From the NCBI RefSeq assembly GCF_000011005.1, contig NC_013665.1, forward strand, positions 434,001-498,000: a stretch of DNA of 64,000 bases, read 5' to 3'. The position numbers and the translations under genes are program-made. This DNA comes from Methanocella paludicola SANAE (GTDB lineage: Archaea > Halobacteriota > Methanocellia > Methanocellales > Methanocellaceae). Shown piece after piece: positions 50,829 through 59,245 of this stretch (positions are counted from its first letter, which is position 1; each line of letters begins with the position of its first letter). The notes beneath the pieces were generated by a model. That model saw only the letters and a program-made list of their open reading frames with translations, did no database searches and was not told where the DNA came from.

Positions 50829-51980
50829 TTAGCGCACCCGGGGCCGGACGTTCACCGTCGGGTACGGTATGACGATGCCCTCTTTTTTGAATGTGGCCAG
50901 GGCGTTACGGTATATGCTGTCCGACACAGACAGGTCGTTATCGTAATTGTCCACGTATGCAAGAAGCATTATAGTCACGGCAAAATCGCCCAGCTCTGAC
51001 AGGTAAGCCCTCGGCTTCGGGTCAGCGGATACGCCAGGCGTCCCCGAGGCGATGCTTTCCAGGATGGCACAGGCCTTTTCGGCGTCCGAGGCGTAGCTTA
51101 TCCTGACCTTAAGCTGGACCCGGAGCTTCACCTCGGGCTGCGAAATGTTCACGATATGGCTGGAGGCCATCTTCTCGTTGGGGACGACCACGATGCGGCC
51201 GTCCATGGTCCTCACACGGGTGCTCCACAGGCCCACGTCTTCCACGTCGGTCGCCCCGATGCCGTCCAGGTATAGCCTGTCCCCGATCTTAAAGGGCCGG
51301 TCAGTAAGGATGGCCATTGCGCCGAAGATATTCATGAGCATCGCCTTCGCCGCGAACGCGACGGCGATGCCGACGACGCCCAGGCTCGCTATCAGCGGCG
51401 TGACCTCGATGAAGAGGTCCAGGACCATGATGCCCGCGATGACATAGACGAGCACGACAACGACTTTTTGCAGGAACGGCAGCAGGTGGTCGTCAAGGTC
51501 TGAGCCCGTCTTGGGGGCGACGTCAGCGACGTACCACCGGATGAACGCGCTGATGATGTTCGAAACCAGGTATGCGCCGACCAGGATAAGGGCGATGGCG
51601 GCCAGCTTATCGATGGCGCCGACGATGCCCGGAGAAAGGCCGTTGAGCGTGTTGCACGCGAAGTAGACCCCGGCCACGATGATCAATACCTGTACCGGGG
51701 TTCTTATGGCTTTCAATAGTTCGTCATCGATCGACGACCGGGTCTTTGAGACGAGCCTCGGGGCTATGTCCGTGATGAAGCGCCTGACGATCCATGACAG
51801 CGCTAAAAAAATGGCCAGGACGATGGCCGCCGTGAGCGCTTCCGCCATTACGCCGCTCAGGCCAAGGTATGTCCCTATCAGGCTTTCCAGCCATCCGGAC
51901 AGCTGGCTTACACTCGCCTGCCCAAAAGTATCCGTCGTGCCGGCGGTCACATTTGAGCCGATGGAAGCGTTCCCGGACAT
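50829..51980 (-). CDS. MscS-family mechanosensitive ion channel
   Basis: A 383-residue MscS protein with about five membrane segments. The pore-lining helix VVGIAVAFAAKAMLMNIFGAM and the beta domain start TDRPFKIGDRLYLDG are classic. It should open on membrane tension to release osmolytes. It is the third gene of a Lrp/aminotransferase/mscS transcript, starting 3 bp after the aminotransferase stop. Confidence 0.92.
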   Translation of the reverse strand: MSGNASIGSNVTAGTTDTFGQASVSQLSGWLESLIGTYLGLSGVMAEALTAAIVLAIFLALSWIVRRFITDIAPRLVSKTRSSIDDELLKAIRTPVQVLIIVAGVYFACNTLNGLSPGIVGAIDKLAAIALILVGAYLVSNIISAFIRWYVADVAPKTGSDLDDHLLPFLQKVVVVLVYVIAGIMVLDLFIEVTPLIASLGVVGIAVAFAAKAMLMNIFGAMAILTDRPFKIGDRLYLDGIGATDVEDVGLWSTRVRTMDGRIVVVPNEKMASSHIVNISQPEVKLRVQLKVRISYASDAEKACAILESIASGTPGVSADPKPRAYLSELGDFAVTIMLLAYVDNYDNDLSVSDSIYRNALATFKKEGIVIPYPTVNVRPRVR

Positions 51981-51983
51981 AGG

Positions 51984-53177
51984 TCAGCGCTTGACGCGTT
52001 TCTTAATGGTGGGGGCTTTTTCCGTCTTCAGCGTATCCAGGAACCGGCCGATGCGGGCCAGCGCTTCCTTGATGTCCTCCATGGACGAGCAGTACGAGCA
52101 CCTCAGGTGCCCGATGCCGGACTCGCCGAAAACGCTTCCCGGCACGGTGACGACACCCTGATCGTACAGCAGCCTCTCCGAGAACTCCTCGGAGGACAGG
52201 CCGGTGGATCTTATCGACGGGAACGAGTAGAACGCCCCTTTAGGCTCGAAGCAGTCCATGCCCAGCGCGTTGAACCCTCTGACGATGACACGGCGCCGGC
52301 GGTTGTACTCCCTGACCATATCCTGCATGTCGCTCTGGCCGTTCTTCAGCGCCTCGATGGCGCCCAGCTGGGCGCCGATGGGAGCGCAGAGCATGGTGTA
52401 CTGGTGGATCTTCATCATGGCCTCGATGACGTCCGCGTTGCCGCAGGCGTAGCCCAGCCTCCAGCCGGTCATGGCGAACGCCTTGCTGAACCCGTTCAGG
52501 AGAATCGTGTTGTCCCTCATGCCGTTCAATGATGCGATCGAGGCATGCCTGCCGTCGTAGGTAAGCTTCTCGTAGACCTCGTCCGTGAGGACCATCAGGT
52601 CGTGCTCGATGGCGACGTCGGCGACCTCCTCCAGGTCCTTCCTGGTCATGATGGCGCCCGTGGGGTTATTCGGGTAGTTCATGATGATGGCCGTGGTCTT
52701 TCGGGTGATCCTCTTTTCGATGTCCTCCCGGCGCACCTTGAAGTCGTTCTCGGCCCTGGTGCTGACCGGCACAGGGACGCCGCCGGCCATGATGACGCAG
52801 GGCTTGTATGACACGTAGCTGGGCTCCACGACCAGGATCTCGTCGCCCGGGTCCGTGATAGCCCTTATGGCCAGGTCGATGCCCTCGCTCACGCCCGTAG
52901 TGACTAAGATCTCGTTATTGGGGCTGTAGTCGCCTCCGGAGCCCTCGAAGGTGTACTTCGATATGAGCTCCCTTAATTCGAGTAATCCCCAGTTCGAGGT
53001 GTAGGTGGTCTTGCCCTTCTCCATGCCGTAGATGGACGCCTCCCTCACGCGCCAGGGGGTGATGAAGTCCGGCTCCCCCACGCCTAAGGAGATGACGTCC
53101 TTGATGGTGGAGGCGATATCGAAGTACTTGCGGATGCCTGACGGGGGCAGCTCGATGACCTTTTTCGCGATCTTCAT
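51984..53177 (-). CDS. Class I/II pyridoxal-phosphate aminotransferase
   Basis: A 397-residue fold-type I aminotransferase. LGVGEPDFITP at the N-terminus, NYPNNPTGA (substrate Asn), LTDEVYEKL (Asp for PLP N1) and the PLP-lysine loop NGFSKAFAMTGWRLGY are all present. It probably handles aspartate, alanine or an aromatic amino acid. The start overlaps the stop of the Lrp regulator by 4 bp. Confidence 0.92.
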   Translation of the reverse strand: MKIAKKVIELPPSGIRKYFDIASTIKDVISLGVGEPDFITPWRVREASIYGMEKGKTTYTSNWGLLELRELISKYTFEGSGGDYSPNNEILVTTGVSEGIDLAIRAITDPGDEILVVEPSYVSYKPCVIMAGGVPVPVSTRAENDFKVRREDIEKRITRKTTAIIMNYPNNPTGAIMTRKDLEEVADVAIEHDLMVLTDEVYEKLTYDGRHASIASLNGMRDNTILLNGFSKAFAMTGWRLGYACGNADVIEAMMKIHQYTMLCAPIGAQLGAIEALKNGQSDMQDMVREYNRRRRVIVRGFNALGMDCFEPKGAFYSFPSIRSTGLSSEEFSERLLYDQGVVTVPGSVFGESGIGHLRCSYCSSMEDIKEALARIGRFLDTLKTEKAPTIKKRVKR

Positions 53178-53695
53178 GGGTGTATGACCAGCCTGCTGTC
53201 CTCTTCCTTCTCGAACATGATCTCGCCCTCCCGCTTGTAGCTCCTGAGCATGAAGTGGGTGGCGGTGTGAGTGACCTGGCTCAGGGGGGCGATCTTCTCG
53301 GCCACGAAGAAGGCGACCTCCTTCATGGTCTTGCCCTTGATCACCAGGTGGAGGTCGTGGTCTCCCGAGACCAGCATGCAGGTGACGACCTCGGGGAATT
53401 TGGATATGCGCTCGGCCACCGCATCGTAGCCCACGTTGCGCTCCGGGTTGAGCTGTACCTCGATGATGGCGTAGACTGAGTCATCGCCGTACTTCTCCCA
53501 GTCGATGAGCGTCTTATAGTGCCGGATGATGCCGCGGGCCTCCATCTCCTTGATGAAGCGCTGCACGTCCTTTTCCTTGAGGCCGGTCTGCTCCGCGATC
53601 TCCCTGGCCGTGAGCCTCGAGTCGTTCTCAAGCAGTTCCAGAACCTCGCGCATGGACTCGTCGGACGAGCCCTTCCTGACTTTCGATGTGGCCAT
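53174..53695 (-). CDS. Lrp/AsnC-family transcriptional regulator
   Basis: A 173-residue regulator with an N-terminal HTH (LLENDSRLTAREIAEQTGL, then KDVQRFIKEMEARGII) and a RAM domain (HDLHLVIKGKTMKEVAFFV). The frame is open upstream to 53896, but the ATG at 53695 begins the family sequence and the extra part looks random. It is the first gene of an operon with an aminotransferase and mscS and probably controls it in response to an amino acid. Confidence 0.87.
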   Translation of the reverse strand: MATSKVRKGSSDESMREVLELLENDSRLTAREIAEQTGLKEKDVQRFIKEMEARGIIRHYKTLIDWEKYGDDSVYAIIEVQLNPERNVGYDAVAERISKFPEVVTCMLVSGDHDLHLVIKGKTMKEVAFFVAEKIAPLSQVTHTATHFMLRSYKREGEIMFEKEEDSRLVIHP

Positions 53696-53823
53696 TGGAA
53701 TGAACCCCGTTGTCGGAGTTACTTGTTTGGCATTTACCTTTAAAAATGTAACGTTCCTGCCTAAAAAGAGTCTAAAGCGTTTTTTACTATGATGATAAGT
53801 AATATCGGTGTTATGATAATCGC

Positions 53824-54036
53824 TTAGAGCCTGAGCCGCTCCACGGCGAGCTTGATGTCGTCCGCCTTGATAGTCTTGCGGCCCGCGTGTATGCAAAGCT
53901 TGCTGGCCTCGGTGCCGACCTTCAGCACATAGTCCTCTGTATATTTTACCATCTCGTCGACCGCCTCGGCGGAGATCCTGTCGCCCCCCGCCTGGCTTAA
54001 CAGCCTGGCGATCGGTGCCTTAGAAATTTCTGTCAT
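53824..54036 (-). CDS. Archaeal histone
   Basis: A 70-residue histone-fold protein: SKAPIARLLSQAGGDRIS at the N-terminus and AGRKTIKADDIKLAVERL at the C-terminus are the HMf/HMt signature. It wraps DNA as dimers and longer oligomers. A strong ribosome binding site AGGAGGATAT (54041-54050 on the opposite strand) precedes the ATG, in keeping with high expression. Confidence 0.97.
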   Translation of the reverse strand: MTEISKAPIARLLSQAGGDRISAEAVDEMVKYTEDYVLKVGTEASKLCIHAGRKTIKADDIKLAVERLRL

Positions 54037-54040
54037 AGCG

Positions 54041-54150
54041 ATATCCTCCTATTCGTTATCATAACTTCACGATACGTAATAAACGTTTTGATTTTTTTGT
54101 TTGAATTTTCCCTTTTTAGGCGGATTATGCGCTTGATTTTAAAAATAAGG
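54041..54150 (-). promoter_or_regulatory. Histone gene promoter and ribosome binding site
   Basis: Reading leftward, CCTTATTTTTAAAATC (54135-54150) provides a TATA-like element, followed by a T-rich leader and then AGGAGGATAT at 54041-54050, eight bases before the histone ATG. The leader would be about 70 bases. Position of the transcription start is inferred. Confidence 0.4.
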
Positions 54151-54152
54151 CA

Positions 54153-54308
54153 TTATTGGGCTTTATATCCTCCCGCGGGCTCCGGGCATCCTATCCTGAG
54201 CATCGTCTTCGGCATGCTGCATAGCCCTCTTCGCTTACCGCTCGCGCTCAGTCCCGGGAATCTGTAGGGGCAGTCTGACTTTGCACATTCTCTCATATCC
54301 ATTTCCAT
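54153..54308 (-). CDS. Putative 49-51 residue cysteine-rich microprotein upstream of the histone gene
   Basis: A short frame with Cys at 8, 13, 30 and 41, and many Lys/Arg residues. GAGG lies just before the ATG at 54308 and seven bases before the ATG at 54302, which is the better start. The four Cys could bind zinc. Codon use (GAC, CCC, GCC, AAG) is like that of neighbouring genes. It lies just upstream of the histone on the same strand. No family recognised; may be chance. Confidence 0.4.
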   Translation of the reverse strand: MEMDMRECAKSDCPYRFPGLSASGKRRGLCSMPKTMLRIGCPEPAGGYKAQ

Positions 54309-54463
54309 ACCTCAATGGGGGAGGATGAGCTTATGCCATATAAGGTAAAGTAGCGCGCGCGGAGAAAGTAATCGCTCCATACATACGAATAACTAACATA
54401 TCAAATATTAACTGTAGTTCCATTTTTTAATATCGCTCTCCAATGTGACGCACGTACTGCCCG

Positions 54464-54769
54464 TCGGTCGGTAACACGAAAACACGAATTTATTTTATAT
54501 CCCACGTAAGGCTCGAAATGCACAAAGGTACATGCTTTGGGGTTCAAAACACGAAACAACCTCTCTAAAAGACGAACCTCTCGAAAGGATTGAAACACGA
54601 GAAAAAGCATAACCATTGGAGTTCATGCCGTCTCTTGTGTTTCTATCCTTTAGTGTTTTGGAGCCCTTAGGGAGGTTGTTTCGTGTTTTAAACGCACGGC
54701 ATGCACCTGGTGATTTCGGGCCTTACGTGGGATATAAAAAGTCTTTCGTGGTTTAGTGATACCGACCGA
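54464..54769. repeat. Family A long palindromic element, copy 3
   Basis: Ends TCGGTCGGTA (54464-54473) and TACCGACCGA (54760-54769). The CCCACGTAAGG arm and its complement, and ACAACCTCTC against GGGAGGTTGT, are kept as in copies 1 and 2; the left arm is a little shorter. It lies downstream of the CBS-domain gene and upstream of the small Cys-rich frame. No coding frame is kept across copies. Confidence 0.88.
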
Positions 54770-54851
54770 AGGGATCCAGCTCCACAGGCAACACTGCAAA
54801 GGATTGAAATACAGATACGTAAACGGCCTATATGGTGAAAAAGAAAAACGT

Positions 54852-55412
54852 CTATTTGTTAAGAAGCCGCATGATATTGTACTTCGTGATGACGCCGACG
54901 ACCTTGCCCATCTCCATGACGAGGACGGCGTGGTTGGCCTCGAGGAGCGCAGATATTGTGCCCATGTCGGTTCCGGGGGCTACGGCCGGGAACGAGTCCT
55001 CCATGAGCTCACGCACGCGGGCATTGCTTATGCGCTGGATGTCGCGGCTGCCCATGGCCTGCACCAGCGCGCTCTCGGAAATGCTCCCTATGGGCACGCC
55101 GTTCTCCAGCACGGGGACCTGCGAAAACCCGTACTTCTCCATGATCTTTACTGCCTGGTCCACCGACTCGTCCGGGGAGAGCGAGATGACGGGGGCGGTC
55201 ATCAGGTCTTTCGCGGTGATGCGGGACTTCTCCATGTCGTCCAGGGCCGTGATGATGCTCTTGACCGTGGACAGCCTGGGGTCTACGTCGCCGGACTCGA
55301 TCCGGGCGATCAGCGGCTGGCTCACGTGCGCGCGGGCGGCAAGCTCGCTCTGCGTCAGGCCAAGCTTAACGCGTTTCTTCTTTATGCTCTCTGGGGTCGG
55401 AAGCTCCATCAA
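54852..55412 (-). CDS. HTH-CBS domain transcriptional regulator
   Basis: A 186-residue protein: an XRE-type helix-turn-helix (LGLTQSELAARAHVSQPLIARIESG, about residues 17-42), then a CBS pair (TAPVISLSPDESVDQAVKIM; VAPGTDMGTISALLEANH). CBS pairs bind adenine nucleotides, so this would be a nucleotide-responsive regulator of a type common in methanogens. It is divergent from the surface-protein gene, which it might regulate. Confidence 0.88.
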   Translation of the reverse strand: MMELPTPESIKKKRVKLGLTQSELAARAHVSQPLIARIESGDVDPRLSTVKSIITALDDMEKSRITAKDLMTAPVISLSPDESVDQAVKIMEKYGFSQVPVLENGVPIGSISESALVQAMGSRDIQRISNARVRELMEDSFPAVAPGTDMGTISALLEANHAVLVMEMGKVVGVITKYNIMRLLNK

Positions 55413-55552
55413 TATCTAAACTCAAGCGTTTGTTATTTATAATTTATGCATACGGCGCATAAACGGCAGGGCTTAACAAGTAAGCCTTTATAAGGTGATT
55501 TTTCGATATTTAAATAGAAATATATTTATAATTTATCCACTAAATTATATAT

Positions 55553-57103
55553 TTGGCACCGATTGTGGTTTTTGCCATTATTCAGGGTGTTAGGGCGGTC
55601 AAATTGAGCGGACAAAACGCAATATTGCCGGCGACGGCGGCCTTGCTGATACTACTTTATCTCATGCCCGTAGCTGCCGCCCAGTCCACGACCGGCCTAT
55701 CGTTATCCAACTCCAGCGACAGCGACGGGCGGGCGATATACGTCGAAGGCTACATCACGGGAGGCGACGAGGTGCACGATAAGACCACGTACCCCATACC
55801 CGGCGCCATCATATACTTCATCAAGGACCAGCAGGTGGTGAACCAGACGAAGTCGAACGCCATCGGCTACTACAACGTCGTCATCACCTCGGGCACGTAC
55901 TCCGTCGTCACCGCCGCGGCGGGATTCCAGACGCTCATGGACGAGCAGGAGTTCAAGGGCACGCGGACGCTTAACCGGCAGCTGAAGAAAGTGCCCTACG
56001 CGGGCATCGTGCCCTATGCCGTGAACCCCGTGCTCGAGACGAGCCCCGGCAGGGAGGCTGCGTGTACGATTTGCGTCGAGAACAGCCAGCTCCAGGACCA
56101 GTACGTCTCGTTCGGCCTCCAGACCCCCGAAGTCGATGGCAAGAACTGGGCCGGATGGTGCCCCGAGGGGCAGATGCTAGGCATCCGCAGCGGCTCCCAG
56201 CGCGAGATCACCTTCATGTTCCAGTATAACGGGGACCAGCGCGGGGCCTATGTCTGGTACGTGCTCGTCACCGGCGGGTCTTTCTACGCGAAGATACCCG
56301 TCGTCGTGGTCGTCAAGGACATGCCGTACGAGTCGCTCGACCTGTACTCGAACTACCCGAGCCGCACGGTGAAGGCCGGCGACACCGCCCGCTTCGTCTT
56401 CAGCGTGAACAACGGCTACGCCCGGGATAAGCCGCTGACGCTCGAGATACAGAAGCCCGACGGCTGGGGCGCCACGACGGGCAACGGCACGCTGTACTAC
56501 GCAGCCCGAGCCGAGGTCGCGTCCTCCGATTTCTGGGTCTACGTCCCCCAGGATACGCCCCCCGGCCCATACACGGTCAACCTCACCCTTAAAGGCCAGG
56601 ACGTTTCCTCGAACATGCTCACGCTCTACCTCCAGGTCGAGGGCACTCCCGCCTACGAGGCGGTGATCAAAGGCTATAAGGCCTCCGCCCAGGGCTACCC
56701 CTCGATCAACCTCACCGATGGCGACGCTTTCGACATACCTGTCCGTGTATACAACGACGGCGAGTTCCCCATCGACATAATGGTGACCGCGGAAGTGGGC
56801 GAGAACTGGGCTTACTACATGAGCGGCGCCCCATGGGATAAAATAACGGTCGAGCCCGGCTCCGGCTCAGACCTCATCATCCGCTCCCGCGTGCCCAACG
56901 GCACCACGGGCAATTACACTGCTAAGATATACCTTGACGGCGGCGGCCAGACTAAAACGCTCATGGCCCTCCTGAACGTGACCTCCAGCGAGTCGCCGCC
57001 CATTAAGTCGGATGCCCTGGGGGGGCTGCTGTTAGCTGGGGGAACTGCCGGGGTCATTACGGTGTCGCTACTGGCCACCGCACGAAAACGCCGTCGATAT
57101 TAA
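55553..57103 (+). CDS. Secreted surface protein with carboxypeptidase-regulatory-like and NEW3-like domains
   Basis: A protein of about 500-516 residues: signal peptide, a CarboxypepD_reg-like beta-sandwich (AIGYYNVVITSGTYSVVTA), two or more Ig-like NEW3-type domains (TPPGPYTVNLTL, NGTTGNYTAKIYL) and a C-terminal membrane helix ending in RKRRRY. Many N-x-S/T sites suggest N-glycosylation. The start is unclear: a TTG at 55553 is the longest option, a TTG at 55604 gives a better signal peptide, and the TATA box at about 55520-55531 is close to the first. Probably cell-envelope protein. Confidence 0.8.
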   Translation: MAPIVVFAIIQGVRAVKLSGQNAILPATAALLILLYLMPVAAAQSTTGLSLSNSSDSDGRAIYVEGYITGGDEVHDKTTYPIPGAIIYFIKDQQVVNQTKSNAIGYYNVVITSGTYSVVTAAAGFQTLMDEQEFKGTRTLNRQLKKVPYAGIVPYAVNPVLETSPGREAACTICVENSQLQDQYVSFGLQTPEVDGKNWAGWCPEGQMLGIRSGSQREITFMFQYNGDQRGAYVWYVLVTGGSFYAKIPVVVVVKDMPYESLDLYSNYPSRTVKAGDTARFVFSVNNGYARDKPLTLEIQKPDGWGATTGNGTLYYAARAEVASSDFWVYVPQDTPPGPYTVNLTLKGQDVSSNMLTLYLQVEGTPAYEAVIKGYKASAQGYPSINLTDGDAFDIPVRVYNDGEFPIDIMVTAEVGENWAYYMSGAPWDKITVEPGSGSDLIIRSRVPNGTTGNYTAKIYLDGGGQTKTLMALLNVTSSESPPIKSDALGGLLLAGGTAGVITVSLLATARKRRRY

Positions 57104-57121
57104 AAGACTGTGAATTTGATA

Positions 57122-57206
57122 TAAGCTCGCGAAGCTTGTTAAGTCCGCGAAGGCTTTTCGAGCCCGAAGGCCGCGAAGCTGGCGCGAAGACCGCTAAGAT
57201 TTTTTT
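57122..57206 (+). repeat. Left inverted arm (family D) of the GxxExxY unit
   Basis: An 85 bp arm beginning TAAGCTCGCGAAGCTTG and ending CGCTAAGATTTTTT. It is the reverse complement of 57667-57750 with about two mismatches. It contains spaced CGCGAAG units. It starts 18 bp after the surface-protein stop. Confidence 0.92.
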
Positions 57207-57265
57207 ATTAATTGGTAATTGCTAAATACTTATATGCATATTATTGTAAATAAGCTGTGATTTAT

Positions 57266-57655
57266 ATGGAACCTATTCCCGAAGAAATAGAAAAGATCGT
57301 GACCCAAATTATCGATGCAGCATACAATGTCCACGCATACACAGGCAACGGACTGCTCGAAAGCGCATACGAAGCATGCATGCTCATCGAACTGGAAAAG
57401 AAAGGATTGACTGTTGAAAACCAGATACTATTACCTATTATATACGACGGCCACATCATACCCAACGCCTACCGCCTCGACATCCTGGTAAACAAATGCG
57501 TAATAGTTGAAATAAAAGTCGTCGAAGATATACTCCCGGTACACATATCCCAGGTACTAACATACCTGAGATTCACCGATCTCAGAATAGGCCTGATCAT
57601 AAACTTTAACAAAAAATACTTCGGCGATGCAGTCAGGAGAGTAAAACGAAAATAA
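57266..57655 (+). CDS. GxxExxY protein (PD-(D/E)xK-nuclease-like)
   Basis: A 129-residue protein with the family signature GLLESAY (residues 29-35, GxxExxY) and a later LDILVNKCVIVEIKVVE segment that looks like a PD-(D/E)xK core. The family is widespread in bacteria and archaea but has no established function. Start ATG 57266 follows GTGA by five bases; GTG at 57257 is less likely. The gene is clearly more AT-rich than its neighbours and favours ATA, AAA and TTA. It lies between two 85 bp inverted arms, suggesting acquisition as a unit. Confidence 0.85.
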   Translation: MEPIPEEIEKIVTQIIDAAYNVHAYTGNGLLESAYEACMLIELEKKGLTVENQILLPIIYDGHIIPNAYRLDILVNKCVIVEIKVVEDILPVHISQVLTYLRFTDLRIGLIINFNKKYFGDAVRRVKRK

Positions 57656-57666
57656 AATATTCTTTA

Positions 57667-57750
57667 AAAAAATCTTAGCGGTCTTCGCGGCAGCTTCGCG
57701 GCCTTCGGGCTCGAACAGCCTTCGCGGACTTAACAAGCTTCGCGAGCTTA
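57667..57750 (-). repeat. Right inverted arm (family D) of the GxxExxY unit
   Basis: Reverse complement of the left arm 57122-57206, nearly identical, starting 11 bp after the GxxExxY stop and ending 13 bp before the DUF2124 gene end. Being between convergent genes, the two arms could form a very large stem with the GxxExxY gene in the loop. Confidence 0.92.
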
Positions 57751-57763
57751 AAAAGATAGAGAG

Positions 57764-58264
57764 CTAAGGCTCAAACTTCTGCACCTGGATCGGGTCGATA
57801 TTCGCATCAATGACCACGTCGAAGGGCACCTTACCGTACCAGCCGGCCTTCTCGAACATGCTCATGAAGCAAATGCCCATGACTTTTCCGCCGGGCTTCA
57901 GGATAGCCTTAATACGCTCCGCAGTGCCAGCGGCGTCCACCTTGCTGCCGGGCATCGACAGGCCGCCTAAAACAATAACGAAGTCGGCGCCGTGCGGGTC
58001 AGCAGCGCCCCCGGCCTGCATGCCTATACCGGGCACATGCCAGACGGACCGGGTCTCCTCCAGGATCGCATCGGGGACCAGGAACATCTCCACGTGGTCG
58101 TTCCGGATGGTGTATGCGAACAGCTCGATGAAGGGCACGCAGGTGCCCGCGCTGCCGAGGAACACGATCTTATGGGCGCGCTGCATGCCCAGCGCCGCCA
58201 TCTGCGCCTTAAACGTCTTCAGCAAAGGCGAAAGCCCTTTTGTGGTCTCTACGACTTTATACAT
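57764..58264 (-). CDS. DUF2124-like methanogen protein
   Basis: A 166-residue soluble protein with KIVFLGSAGTCVPFIELFAY and FVIVLGGLSMPGS, a Rossmann-like pattern, matching the methanogen family DUF2124 as I recall it. It ends in a short DPIQVQKFEP. The gene follows nrpR directly (no gap), so it is likely in the same operon. Function unknown. Confidence 0.6.
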   Translation of the reverse strand: MYKVVETTKGLSPLLKTFKAQMAALGMQRAHKIVFLGSAGTCVPFIELFAYTIRNDHVEMFLVPDAILEETRSVWHVPGIGMQAGGAADPHGADFVIVLGGLSMPGSKVDAAGTAERIKAILKPGGKVMGICFMSMFEKAGWYGKVPFDVVIDANIDPIQVQKFEP

Positions 58265-59245
58265 CTAATCCAGCCTCTTCAACTCATTTACGTTCATGAC
58301 GGCGGAGAGCGGTATGATGCGCGTCTTGATGCCCATCTCAGTGAGGGCGGCGAACGGGTTGATGCCCGAGTAGCTCGCGATGCCGCACTTGCCCGTCTCG
58401 ATGGGAACGCCAAGCAGGGGCCGCATGTTCTCGCAGCCCGAGAATATGCCATGGATGTCGGCGCTTTCTAGCTGGCTGATGATCTGCCGGGCATTCTCGC
58501 GGGCGTTCACCGGGATCTCCCTGATGTTGGCCAGGACGTAGCCTGAGCCCGTCTCAAGGACCTTGAGCACGGACGTCATCTTCCTCGAGACGAAGACGTT
58601 CATGGGGTTGATGGACGTGCCGTGATAATCGATCACCTCGGTGAAGCGCTCAGCGTTATGGTCCTTAACGCGGATGAGGCCGCCGTACTTCAGGTTCACG
58701 GGTATGCCCCGCTTTAAAAGGACTCCGTCGATGGTGATGCTGCAGAACGTGGCGAGAGCGACCTGGCCCTCGGGAACGTCGTTCTCCAGGATCTCCTGGC
58801 CCTCGTCCACTACCTTGAGCCGGGGACTGATCGCGTAGCCGGCCTCTACGACACGCTTGAGCGTATCGATCGAGCGGTCCAGGTCCGACTTGTTAATGTA
58901 ACAGATGTTCACCACGGCCTCGCCCGTGTCCGTGGCCGGGTCGAAGGTGGTCTTGAACTCGTACTCCTCGATGCGCGTCGAGACAAAGCCTAAGCGGTCG
59001 GTGACGAGGGCGTGCTTCATCTCCTCCTCGCCCAGCGGGGTGATGACCCTGCCAAGGTAGCCGTGCTTTTTGGTGAAGCCCCGCTCGTCGAGCATCCTCA
59101 GGTGATAGCGGGTCGCACGCTCGCCCAGGTTATATCCCCGGCGGTTGAGCTCTTCGGCGATCTTGCGGGCCCCCACCTCTCCGTTCGACTCGCTCAGGAT
59201 ACGAAGGATCTCGATAAGTTTCCGCTGTGTCTCTGCGTCCGGCAT
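58265..59245 (-). CDS. nrpR: NrpR-type global nitrogen regulator (single NrpR domain)
   Basis: A 326-residue regulator: an N-terminal winged helix (LRILSESNGEVGARKIAEELNRRG, then RATRYHLRMLDERG) and one DUF128/NrpR ligand-binding domain ending FAALTEMGIKTRI. NrpR represses nitrogen-assimilation genes and is released by 2-oxoglutarate. Here a single NrpR domain is present; some methanogens have two in one chain or in two proteins. It stands upstream of DUF2124 and downstream of pyrG. Confidence 0.9.
   Translation of the reverse strand: MPDAETQRKLIEILRILSESNGEVGARKIAEELNRRGYNLGERATRYHLRMLDERGFTKKHGYLGRVITPLGEEEMKHALVTDRLGFVSTRIEEYEFKTTFDPATDTGEAVVNICYINKSDLDRSIDTLKRVVEAGYAISPRLKVVDEGQEILENDVPEGQVALATFCSITIDGVLLKRGIPVNLKYGGLIRVKDHNAERFTEVIDYHGTSINPMNVFVSRKMTSVLKVLETGSGYVLANIREIPVNARENARQIISQLESADIHGIFSGCENMRPLLGVPIETGKCGIASYSGINPFAALTEMGIKTRIIPLSAVMNVNELKRLD

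Noticed and set aside
53696-53896. N-terminal extension of the Lrp regulator at 53.2 kb
   Set aside because: The extension runs across an AT-rich promoter-like region; family sequence starts at 53695.
57266-57655. Classical insertion sequence at the GxxExxY locus
   Set aside because: The protein is not a transposase and no clear target-site duplication was seen; it is described as a candidate unit only.
5346-57750. CRISPR array from spaced CGCGAAG or CACGAAG units
   Set aside because: Units are short and irregular, there are no equal-length unique spacers, and no cas genes are present.
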